This document shows, piece by piece, positions 28,455-35,504 of a DNA stretch of 64,000 nt. The DNA lies in NCBI GenBank assembly GCA_027489965.1, contig JAIXZA010000059.1, forward strand, positions 23,508 to 87,507. The letters are read 5' to 3'. The notes under the pieces are model-generated. The model worked only from the letters and a program-made list of their open reading frames with translations, did no database searches and was not told where the DNA came from. The stretch's first letter is position 1; each line of letters opens with the position of its first letter. Source of the DNA: Verrucomicrobiaceae bacterium (GTDB lineage Bacteria > Verrucomicrobiota > Verrucomicrobiia > Verrucomicrobiales > Verrucomicrobiaceae). A program made the translations under genes and the position numbers.

Positions 28455-29459
28455 ATGAAGCCCTATTTTCTATTACCCATCCTCCTGTCTGCCAGTGAAC
28501 TCTCAGCCCAGGAGGTCAAGCCAGCCCCAGGGTCACCTGCGCCTACAAAAACAGCAACTACAGCGACACCCGCGGCCCCAATTCCTGCGGAAAAACCTGT
28601 GCAGACAGCGCCAAAACCTGCGCAGGCGGCCAAACCAGAACCCACCAAGGTGGCAACCCCGACGCCCCCACCCGCCAAGCCCACCCCCCCTCCAGCGCCA
28701 GTCTCTTTTTTCAAAGATAAAGCCCTAGAAGCTGCTGTCCGCAAACAAGTTTATGCCAAGCGCGACAATCAGGAAATCCTCACAGTTGAGGATGTGGCCA
28801 ATGTCTCGATCATCGAGTCTAAAGGCACAAGTATCACGGATCTTTCAGGCCTGGAAAAGTGCAAAGCGCTGGCATCGCTCACGCTCACCGACAACAAGGT
28901 CAGCCGTCTTGATGCACTCAAAGGCCTGGAGCGTCTGCAGTTTATCGACCTAGCCAACAACCAAATCAGCGACCTCTCACCGCTCGCCAACTGCAAGGCT
29001 CTGCAATATGTCGAATTGACCAATAACAAAGTCGCCGATGTCTCCGTATTTGGCGGCATTCCTGCGATCACTTCACTCTATTTAGCAGGCAATCAAATCA
29101 CCGATATTACATCCCTCTTCAAACTGCCTAAACTGTGGACTCTGTACCTGGATAGCAACAAGGTCAGTCGTCTTCAGGGCATTGGAGAACTCAAATGGCT
29201 GTCGATGCTTTCACTCAAAGAAAATCAAGTGAGCGATCTAACACCACTGGAGCCCCTGAATGACCTGCAGTTTCTGTTTCTAGACAAGAACCCCATCACC
29301 GATCTTATGCCGCTGCATCGCATGTGGATGAAGGACAACTCTGGCGCAAAGGAGTGGGCCCCCTATTGCCAGATTTTTATTCCTGGCTGCCCTCTGAGCG
29401 AGGCCTCTAAGGCCATGGTTGCGGAGCTAAAAAAAGCAGGCGCACGCATCAGTCCGTAA
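28455..29459 (+). CDS. Secreted leucine-rich-repeat protein (SDS22/internalin type)
   Basis: A 334-residue exported protein. Signal peptide about 1-18 (ending SELSAQE), then a Pro/Ala/Thr/Lys-rich linker about 20-85, then about eight 22-residue leucine-rich repeats from about 115 to 300 (LDLSGLEKCKALASLTLTDNKVSRL-type; units such as LQFIDLANNQISDLSPLANCKAL). A short non-repeat cap with two Cys follows. LRRs of this type bind proteins; the partner is unknown. The linker suggests it spans the cell wall or periplasm. It is divergent from the ABM gene and 48 bp before an ECF sigma gene. Confidence 0.82.
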   Translation: MKPYFLLPILLSASELSAQEVKPAPGSPAPTKTATTATPAAPIPAEKPVQTAPKPAQAAKPEPTKVATPTPPPAKPTPPPAPVSFFKDKALEAAVRKQVYAKRDNQEILTVEDVANVSIIESKGTSITDLSGLEKCKALASLTLTDNKVSRLDALKGLERLQFIDLANNQISDLSPLANCKALQYVELTNNKVADVSVFGGIPAITSLYLAGNQITDITSLFKLPKLWTLYLDSNKVSRLQGIGELKWLSMLSLKENQVSDLTPLEPLNDLQFLFLDKNPITDLMPLHRMWMKDNSGAKEWAPYCQIFIPGCPLSEASKAMVAELKKAGARISP

Positions 29460-29507
29460 AAAATCAGTGTCCGGTTTGGGGCTCTGCTGTGAGATAGTGT
29501 CAGTACC

Positions 29508-30041
29508 ATGAATCCTCAGGACACCCGCGCAGCCCAGATCTTTCTCAGTCATCACGACTTCGTGAAAGGGGTGGCTTTGAAGTATGCTCCATGGCCTGGA
29601 CTCATGGAGGATATCTCCCAGCAAGTGTTTCTGGAGTTCATGGCCAAAGAGGAGCGCTGGGATCTGGAGCATGATCTGCGCCCACTCCTAGCCACCATGA
29701 CCCGACATGTAGCGATGCGCCTTTGGCGTGACCGCACCCGGGAACGTCCCGAAGTGGTTCAAAAACTAGCCGATCACATCCGCCATTTAGCCGAAGAACG
29801 GGAGACGCCTCCACGCTATGAAGAGGAAGTGACCATCCTCCGGTCCTGTCTCACCAAGCTTCCAGACAAAAGCCGCGAGCTGATCCAGCGCTACTATTAC
29901 AGCGATCTCTCCACACCCGAAATTGCAGCACAGCTAGACATGAAAGCAGACACCATTTGCCGCGCACTTTCTCGGGTCCGAGATAAACTACGGGACTGTA
30001 TTCAGCGTGAAATGAACCAGGGAGGTGCCGCTCATGCATGA
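29508..30041 (+). CDS. ECF-type sigma factor (planctomycete/verrucomicrobial group)
   Basis: A 177-residue sigma factor. Region 2 about 12-75 (FVKGVALKYAPWPGLMEDISQQVFLEFM) and region 4 about 115-165 (LTKLPDKSRELIQRYYYSDLSTPEIAAQLDMKADTICRALSRVRDKLRDCI). Its 3' end overlaps the FecR-LamG gene by 8 bp, and that gene's Shine-Dalgarno lies inside this ORF, so translation is probably coupled. The partner is likely the regulator of its activity. Confidence 0.9.
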   Translation: MNPQDTRAAQIFLSHHDFVKGVALKYAPWPGLMEDISQQVFLEFMAKEERWDLEHDLRPLLATMTRHVAMRLWRDRTRERPEVVQKLADHIRHLAEERETPPRYEEEVTILRSCLTKLPDKSRELIQRYYYSDLSTPEIAAQLDMKADTICRALSRVRDKLRDCIQREMNQGGAAHA

Positions 30042-31590
30042 ACCCACCTATGATCCTGAGGTGCTGATTCACCAATACCTGGAGGACCAGCTGACTGAGG
30101 CTGAGTCCACCGCGTTTTTAGACCTCTTGCAGTCTCAGCCAGAGCTCGGTGATCGCTTGCTCCATCAGCTGCACATGGATGCCATGCTTTCAGACATCAA
30201 AGGTGTGGCTGAGACCCATGCGTCGGTTTTTCAGGTCGTCGAGGGCAGTGCCGAGCAGACAAAGAATGCGCAGCGCAGATTTAGCATTGGTAATCTTTCC
30301 AGCGTGGCTGCGCTGGCTGCCTGCATCACTCTGGCCGCTACCTGGGCTCTACGCTTTATGTCTCCAGTTTCAGACGCAGAAGCCACGACAGACGCTGTCG
30401 CTGTTTTAGCCCGTGGCGTGAATCTGCAATGGGAAGGCGAAAGCCATGCCTCTGGCAGCCCACTCACTCCAGGCTGGCTGCGCTTAAAGAGCGGCTTGGC
30501 TCAGATCGAGTTTTATCAAGGTGCCCGCGTGACTCTAGAGGGACCCGCCGCTTTTCAGCTGATTTCATCCAGCGAAGCTTACTGCACCTCAGGTAAGCTC
30601 AGCGCTCATGTGCCACCTCAGGCCAAAGGTTTCCGCATCCAGACACCCAAGGGCACCATTGTCGATCTAGGCACTGATTTTGGCTTAGACCTGAATGATG
30701 CCTCATCGCCGATGCATGTCTTCAAAGGTGAGGTCGAGTTTCATAGCAAGGACTTGCCTATGCAGTCGCTCAAAGAAGGCCAGGCGCTGGCGCTCAGTGA
30801 CCTATCACGGAGCATGGTTGCCGATCAGTCAGCGTTTGCTTCTTTGCATGATATGGATGAGCGCACCGCAGAATCTCAGCGGCTAGCCTTTGAAGGCTGG
30901 CTGAGTCGCAGTTCCCTCTGGAATGGAGACCCTTCTTTGCTTCTAAGATTTGATTTCCAGGACAGCCGCAGTAACCGATCCCTTTACAATCACGCACTGA
31001 AGTCCAGCCAAATACCTGCTGGTAGCATCGTTGGCTGTAATTGGACAGATGGACGCTGGCCTGGCAAACGCGCTTTGGAGTTCCGTAATGTGAGCGACCG
31101 TGTACGTTTGAATGTGCCTGGTAAACACGCTGCACTGACTCTTAGCACATGGGTGCGTATCAACGGACTCGATCGCAGCTACAATTCTCTTTTCATGACC
31201 GAAGGCTATGCCGAAGCCGCCGCTCACTGGCAAATCACTCGCGAAGGCAAACTGCGTCTGGGTATTGCGGGTAAAGATGGCCGACCACCTCATGACTACG
31301 ACACGACTGCTATCTTCACCCCAGAGCGTTTTGGCCAATGGCTGCACCTAGCCACAGTGATCGATCCATCCACCCAAGAAGTGCGCCACTATTTGAATGG
31401 CGATCTCATCGCCAAGCTAACACGCAAAGACACTTTTCCAGTTAGACTCACTGTCGCAGAGCTTGGCAACTGGAATGACGGAGGCCGCCATGATCGTGTC
31501 GCTATCCGTCACTTCAGTGGCGTGATGGATGAATTTTTGCTCTTTAATCGTGCCTTGAGTGAAGCCGAAATCGCACGTTTGGCTGAGTGA
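30034..31590 (+). CDS. FecR-domain membrane protein with C-terminal LamG-like domain
   Basis: A 518-residue protein. A cytoplasmic anti-sigma-like N-terminus (VLIHQYLEDQLTEAESTAFLDLLQSQPELGDRLLHQLHMDAML), a membrane helix about residues 88-108, a FecR domain about 130-245 (GARVTLEGPAAFQLISSSEAYCTSGKLSAHVPPQAKGFRIQTPKGTIVDLGTDFGL), and a concanavalin-like LamG domain about 340-515 (ALTLSTWVRINGLDRSYNSLFMTEG, LHLATVIDPSTQEVRHYLNGDLI). The ATG at 30034 is preceded by GGAGG at 30021-30025 and is preferred to the GTG at 30025. It probably senses an external glycan and controls the upstream sigma factor. Confidence 0.87.
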   Translation: MHEPTYDPEVLIHQYLEDQLTEAESTAFLDLLQSQPELGDRLLHQLHMDAMLSDIKGVAETHASVFQVVEGSAEQTKNAQRRFSIGNLSSVAALAACITLAATWALRFMSPVSDAEATTDAVAVLARGVNLQWEGESHASGSPLTPGWLRLKSGLAQIEFYQGARVTLEGPAAFQLISSSEAYCTSGKLSAHVPPQAKGFRIQTPKGTIVDLGTDFGLDLNDASSPMHVFKGEVEFHSKDLPMQSLKEGQALALSDLSRSMVADQSAFASLHDMDERTAESQRLAFEGWLSRSSLWNGDPSLLLRFDFQDSRSNRSLYNHALKSSQIPAGSIVGCNWTDGRWPGKRALEFRNVSDRVRLNVPGKHAALTLSTWVRINGLDRSYNSLFMTEGYAEAAAHWQITREGKLRLGIAGKDGRPPHDYDTTAIFTPERFGQWLHLATVIDPSTQEVRHYLNGDLIAKLTRKDTFPVRLTVAELGNWNDGGRHDRVAIRHFSGVMDEFLLFNRALSEAEIARLAE

Positions 31591-31597
31591 TTTTCAC

Positions 31598-32044
31598 TCA
31601 GTCAATGAGATCCAAATCATGCCGCAATAGGCACACGGGCTCCTCCATCTCTTTTTCAGCTGCGTCACTTAATTCAGCGTCACTCTTAAAGCCAGCCAAG
31701 CGCGACATGCCGATTCGGTTTTGCGAGATCCAGTGCACGATCTTACGCGCCACCAACTGCATCGAAGGGGAAGCCAATCGTGCCGACCAGCCCCGGTATT
31801 CCCGCAGAGCCCAGAGACACAATACCCAGGCCCCTGCCCCCTGCCAAACCTCGCCCGTATCAGCCATCACCAAGATTTCCTGATCCGCATGAAGATGCCG
31901 AATCGCCGGCAATCGTCGTTCCGCCTCGGCGGAATCATAAGCCAAGAACTCCAGCCGCACATATGCTGGCTGAGTACAAAGCCATTGCCGAACCCGCGAA
32001 CATAAGCCGCAGCGGGCATCATAAAAGAGTGTGAGAGTGTGCAT
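31598..32044 (-). CDS. DCC1-like thiol-disulfide oxidoreductase (DUF393)
   Basis: A 148-residue protein with the family's N-terminal motif FYDARCGLCSRVRQWL; the CxxC pair is Cys12/Cys15 (the name DCC comes from the D-x-x-C-x-x-C motif seen here). The fold is thioredoxin-like. A helical C-terminal part follows (GAWVLCLWALREYRGWSARLASPSMQLVARKIVHW). The physiological partner is unknown. It ends 8 bp from the convergent FecR-LamG gene. Confidence 0.83.
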   Translation of the reverse strand: MHTLTLFYDARCGLCSRVRQWLCTQPAYVRLEFLAYDSAEAERRLPAIRHLHADQEILVMADTGEVWQGAGAWVLCLWALREYRGWSARLASPSMQLVARKIVHWISQNRIGMSRLAGFKSDAELSDAAEKEMEEPVCLLRHDLDLID

Positions 32045-32065
32045 GATGATTATTGTTGTTGGTTC

Positions 32066-32491
32066 TTAGTCAGTTGTTGGGGGAAACGGAATTCTGGGGT
32101 GTTTGAGCACGACATGCAGAGCGGCGGTGAAGCCTGTGATGGCCGACAAAGTGGCAGGAGCAATGGCTTGTTCTAATCCTCCGATCATAACGATTGGCAA
32201 GGCACCGCCAAAGCCACCTAAAGTAGCAGCAAAAACGGGTTCTCTTAGCGGGCTAGATTCACCCACTAGAAGGTCGGCTGGAAAAAATATAAAAATCCAC
32301 GCTGCGGCTATCAACAATGCTGAAAAGAGAGCTGCATAAATGATATAGAAGAAAAGGCTACCTAAACGACTCTCAATTGGTCCTGTAGCGAAGACTGTTT
32401 GGCCTGTGAATAGAATGCTAGTGGTTAGGTTACAAACACACCATCCCCAAAACATAGCCGTAAACGTGCGATTGAATTTGTGACGATACAT
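32066..32491 (-). CDS. Polytopic membrane protein of unknown function
   Basis: A 141-residue protein with about four hydrophobic segments (about 13-32, 47-70, 82-105 and 110-128). No family recognised. It lies 22 bp upstream of the DCC1-like gene on the same strand, so the two may be cotranscribed. Confidence 0.6.
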   Translation of the reverse strand: MYRHKFNRTFTAMFWGWCVCNLTTSILFTGQTVFATGPIESRLGSLFFYIIYAALFSALLIAAAWIFIFFPADLLVGESSPLREPVFAATLGGFGGALPIVMIGGLEQAIAPATLSAITGFTAALHVVLKHPRIPFPPTTD

Positions 32492-32523
32492 GAGCGGAAT
32501 TTAGTTAGGTTTTGATTGGGTGA

Positions 32524-32553
32524 AGGAGAGCGCTGTCGAAACAGCGCACTCCA
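32524..32553. repeat. Perfect-loop hairpin, REP- or terminator-like
   Basis: A stem GCGCTGT-CGAA-ACAGCGC at 32530-32547, extended after an A/A mismatch by GGAG/CTCC, lies between two leftward genes, about 14 bp after the stop of the upstream one. There is no clear T-run on the minus strand, so it may be a REP-type repeat or a weak terminator. Confidence 0.55.
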
Positions 32554-32566
32554 AGACGCTTCACCG

Positions 32567-32959
32567 TTAGGCATTGACTCGTAGCATTGGCGGCACGGGT
32601 GGGGGCATGGTGGCTAGGTGGGCGCGTTTCCTGAGCTTGGTAAAAAGCAGCAGATTAAAGAAATGCATGCCGCCCAGCATCAGGAGAACGATACCCATTT
32701 TACCGCTCAGCGTTTCAAAGATGCCTTGTGCACCTGTGACCGTCTCGGTCGTTTTCAGATAGAGCGAAACAAAGCCGATATTGATCAGGTAAAAGCCGAC
32801 GACGAGCAGATGGTTCACGCTATCCGCTAGCTCGGCGTTACCGTGGAAGCATTCGACGAGGAAGACGCGTCCGCTTTTGTGCAGGGTCTTGGCGACCCAG
32901 ATGGTCATGGCCACGGCAAGGGCCAAATAGAGTCCGTAGGTGATGACTGTTTCATTCAT
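32567..32959 (-). CDS. Integral membrane protein, probable GbsR/MarR target
   Basis: A 130-residue protein with about three or four helices (about 5-22, 45-64, 75-100). It starts at the ATG at 32959, preceded by GAAAGGAAC; the frame extends six codons further. The sequence (YGLYLALAVAMTIWVAKTLHKSGRVFLVECFHGNAELADSVNHLLVVGFYLINIGFV) recalls small membrane proteins seen beside GbsR/MarR regulators, with no assigned role. A 20-bp palindrome, also found before the regulator gene, lies 48 bp upstream, so repression by that regulator is likely. Confidence 0.68.
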   Translation of the reverse strand: MNETVITYGLYLALAVAMTIWVAKTLHKSGRVFLVECFHGNAELADSVNHLLVVGFYLINIGFVSLYLKTTETVTGAQGIFETLSGKMGIVLLMLGGMHFFNLLLFTKLRKRAHLATMPPPVPPMLRVNA

Positions 32960-33006
32960 AATGGGGGTTCCTTTCATTTTGGGGTTATGTGTTTTGTTTT
33001 ATTGTA

Positions 33007-33026
33007 GTTTCAGATAGTTCTGAAAC
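33007..33026. promoter_or_regulatory. Operator-like palindrome, site 1
   Basis: GTTTCAGATAGTTCTGAAAC. Outer arms GTTTCAGA and TCTGAAAC are inverted repeats. The same core, TTTCAGATANTTCTGAAA, is found at 33577 in front of the GbsR/MarR-like gene, so this is probably that regulator's binding site in the promoter of the membrane-protein gene. Confidence 0.65.
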
Positions 33027-33048
33027 TAAAGTCTAAAAAAAGGGAGCT

Positions 33049-33570
33049 CTATCCAAGCAAACGCATGGCCCATTGCAGGGCAGAGGCATGTTTCATGCTA
33101 GAAACGGTGTCTGAAACCTTCATGCCAAACTCGACAAACTCCTGGAGTTCCTTCATTTGGTTGTGGAAGTCGCGACCTGGACCAGCACCTTCGTTTTTGG
33201 TCTGCTCCGCACAGCCTTTCAGGACACCAAGCGCAGGATCAAGCTCCCGACGTTTGCGCTCTTTAGCGATGGTTAAGAACATCTTCCAGACATCTTTTTC
33301 AGCTTCGAAATACTCACGACGCTCGCCCTTTTTAACGACAAGGCGAATGAGTCCCCAACCGACCAGTTCTCTGAGATTGGTATTGGCATTGCCACGGCTA
33401 ATGTGAAGGCGCTGCATGATCTCGTCCGTGTACATCGACTCGGGAGCCGTCATAAGCAACGCGTGAATTTGCGCCATGGTCCGATTAATGCCCCAATTAC
33501 TGCCGAGGGCTCCCCACTGCGCGATAAATTCTTCGCGGGCGGCTTCCCAATTGGCAGTCTCATGTTGCAT
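33049..33570 (-). CDS. GbsR/MarR-type transcriptional regulator
   Basis: A 173-residue winged-helix protein: MAQIHALLMTAPESMYTDEIMQRLHISRGNANTNLRELVGWGLIRLVVKKGERREYFEAEKDVWKMF covers the wHTH (about residues 30-100) and fits the GbsR family, repressors of choline/glycine-betaine genes in Bacillus and of other genes elsewhere. The C-terminal half is helical and may dimerise. Candidate operators lie just upstream of its own start (33575-33594) and before the following membrane-protein gene (33007-33026), so autorepression and control of the neighbour are likely. No glycine-betaine genes are nearby, so the effector is open. Confidence 0.85.
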   Translation of the reverse strand: MQHETANWEAAREEFIAQWGALGSNWGINRTMAQIHALLMTAPESMYTDEIMQRLHISRGNANTNLRELVGWGLIRLVVKKGERREYFEAEKDVWKMFLTIAKERKRRELDPALGVLKGCAEQTKNEGAGPGRDFHNQMKELQEFVEFGMKVSDTVSSMKHASALQWAMRLLG

Positions 33571-33574
33571 CTTA

Positions 33575-33594
33575 CTTTCAGATACTTCTGAAAG
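33575..33594. promoter_or_regulatory. Operator-like palindrome, site 2 (autoregulatory)
   Basis: CTTTCAGATACTTCTGAAAG, centred on the same core as site 1. It ends 4 bp before the start codon of the regulator gene, where a bound repressor would block the ribosome-binding region or a near-leaderless promoter. Confidence 0.65.
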
Positions 33595-33636
33595 TTCGTT
33601 TATGCAAGAAGCGATTTTAAATTTCTATTTCTCCGC

Positions 33637-34257
33637 TCACCAGCCGCGAAGTTGGACATGAACCTGAGCGCATTTGCCCATGTAATGATCCATTTTGAAA
33701 TCCTTGGCGGATTTAAGCATGTGTTCTTTGGCTTTAGCCACATCACCCAAAGCTTCAAAGTAGAGTCCGAGATACAAGTGGGCGTAGCAACGATGGTTCT
33801 TTAAAGCTTCCCCTTCCCCTGATTCAGCTGCCTTTAGAACGTCCTCAACTGTGGCTTTGCCAGCAAAAAGTTCATGAACCTGTTTCATCGGCACACGGGT
33901 GTCCCCCTCAATAGGAATCAGCGCCTTCCGCGCCGCCTCAACGTTCTCAGCCCTGGCCACGCAGATGAAGTGCCAGGCAGCATTTTCCACATCAGCTGTG
34001 TTCACCGTCTGGTGAGTCTCAAATTGCTCACGCCCAGCTTTGAAATCGCCCGTGTAGTAGAGCGATAAACCACGCTGCCAGAGCTGCGGTTTAGAATCAG
34101 GAACCATGGCGATCAGCTTATCAAAGGCTGCTACTGACTCTTTTGGCTTAGCCTCGTAAAAGGCATCAACGCCCTCACGAAAGAGCTCGTTAGGGCTAGC
34201 CGTCTCCTGCGCGTGGAGACTGAAACTAAGGAGGACAAAGAGGTATAGAGAATTCAT
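33637..34257 (-). CDS. Secreted TPR-like protein
   Basis: A 206-residue exported protein (signal MNSLYLFVLLSFSLHAQE). Residues about 22-110 and 160-195 contain tetratricopeptide-like helix pairs (ELFREGVDAFYEAKPKESVAAFDKLIAMVPDSKPQLWQRGLSLYYTGDFKAGREQFETH; CYAHLYLGLYFEALGDVAKAKEHMLKSAKDF). It overlaps the preceding double-thioredoxin gene by 4 bp, so the two are coupled and probably act together in the periplasm as a protein-protein platform. Confidence 0.8.
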   Translation of the reverse strand: MNSLYLFVLLSFSLHAQETASPNELFREGVDAFYEAKPKESVAAFDKLIAMVPDSKPQLWQRGLSLYYTGDFKAGREQFETHQTVNTADVENAAWHFICVARAENVEAARKALIPIEGDTRVPMKQVHELFAGKATVEDVLKAAESGEGEALKNHRCYAHLYLGLYFEALGDVAKAKEHMLKSAKDFKMDHYMGKCAQVHVQLRGW

Positions 34258-35462
34258 GGAGTGCGGGTATCTGGAACGAAAAAGCGTCCCATGCTTTCCA
34301 AAATTTTGGCACGTAGTTCATCACCATCGACGATGCCGTTATGGCGATAGATAACCTCGCCACCAGGCGCGACTACAATGGTGTGCGGGATAGGTCCTGG
34401 CCATTCGGGATCGAGCACCTGAATGAGCCCGTCGGTGTTCGACTCATTGAAGACATAGGCATTGCCTTTACGGCCCTCGGCTTTAAGCGATGGCTTGATC
34501 TTGTCTGGCACGACAGCGTTGTATTTTTCCAAGAAAGCTTTCACGTCAGACATCGTCTTCGGGTCGTCTAGGCTAATATTGATGAACTCAAACTCGCGTA
34601 GGCCGAACTTCCGTGAAGTGGCCACGAGTTCAGGAAACTCCTTCACGCATGGGCCGCACCACGTAGCCCAGATGTTAAACATGCGGACCTTCTTTGTATC
34701 GTTCTTGCGGAGTGCTGCCACACCTTTCGCGTCGATCAATTCCACCTCGACTTCACTCTTTTCCCACTTTTCGTTGTCTGCCGTCACTTGGGCACGTTTT
34801 TCAATCCACTTCGTCGAGCAACCATGCGGTTTCGTGACTTCGATGGGCACTGGCTTCCCTGCTAGCAGCGCGTCGATGGCATTCCGTGCATCGTTTGAGG
34901 TCACGGTACTTTCATCCGCGTAGCGCGAATCGTCTAGACGGCCCTGGTAGCGAAGCTTGCGCTCTTTATCAAAGAGTAGAACGTGCGGTGTCGCCAGGCC
35001 ACCATAGGCTAAAGTGGTCTTCTGTGTTTCACCATCGTAAAGATAAGGGAAAGTAAAGTCTTGCTCCTTGGCGTGGCGTTTCATCTCAGGGAAACTATCA
35101 TTGTAAACAGAGTAACCCAACTCATCTGCGCGCAGGGCGGCTGGATCATTGGGATTGATTGCCACCAGCTGTAGGCCTTTGCTTTTGTAGTCTTTAACCA
35201 ACTTCTTGATACGCCCTTCGACCGCTTGTGAAGTCGGGCAGTGATTGCTCAAAAAAGCGATCATGAGAAAGTCTGCTTTCGAATATTCCTTCAGAGTATG
35301 CATCTCCTCATCGACCCCAATCAACTCAAAGTCCGGTGCAGCATCGCCGATCTTCAATTCACGAAAACCTTCTGGCAGTGATGAAGCTGACTTTTTAGGC
35401 TTATCCGTCGTTTGACCGTAAGCCAGCAGCGGTAACAAGAGACAAAGAGTGAAACGTTTCAT
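34254..35462 (-). CDS. Secreted double thioredoxin-fold protein (redoxin + TlpA-like)
   Basis: A 402-residue exported protein with two thioredoxin-fold domains. Signal about 1-16. The first domain (about 35-195) is AhpC/TSA-like, with a single reactive Cys at 75 (SNHCPTSQ, not a CxxC). The second (about 215-395) is TlpA-like with C269-G-P-C272 (WATWCGPCVKEFPELV). The first domain alone resembles the redoxins common in Verrucomicrobia and Planctomycetes; the pair in one chain may relay electrons between the two. Its stop overlaps the TPR gene start by 4 bp. Start ATG at 35462. Confidence 0.86.
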   Translation of the reverse strand: MKRFTLCLLLPLLAYGQTTDKPKKSASSLPEGFRELKIGDAAPDFELIGVDEEMHTLKEYSKADFLMIAFLSNHCPTSQAVEGRIKKLVKDYKSKGLQLVAINPNDPAALRADELGYSVYNDSFPEMKRHAKEQDFTFPYLYDGETQKTTLAYGGLATPHVLLFDKERKLRYQGRLDDSRYADESTVTSNDARNAIDALLAGKPVPIEVTKPHGCSTKWIEKRAQVTADNEKWEKSEVEVELIDAKGVAALRKNDTKKVRMFNIWATWCGPCVKEFPELVATSRKFGLREFEFINISLDDPKTMSDVKAFLEKYNAVVPDKIKPSLKAEGRKGNAYVFNESNTDGLIQVLDPEWPGPIPHTIVVAPGGEVIYRHNGIVDGDELRAKILESMGRFFVPDTRTP

Positions 35463-35504
35463 GACGACGAAGATTTAAAAGTATCCAAGAGACAGAATGC
35501 CAGT

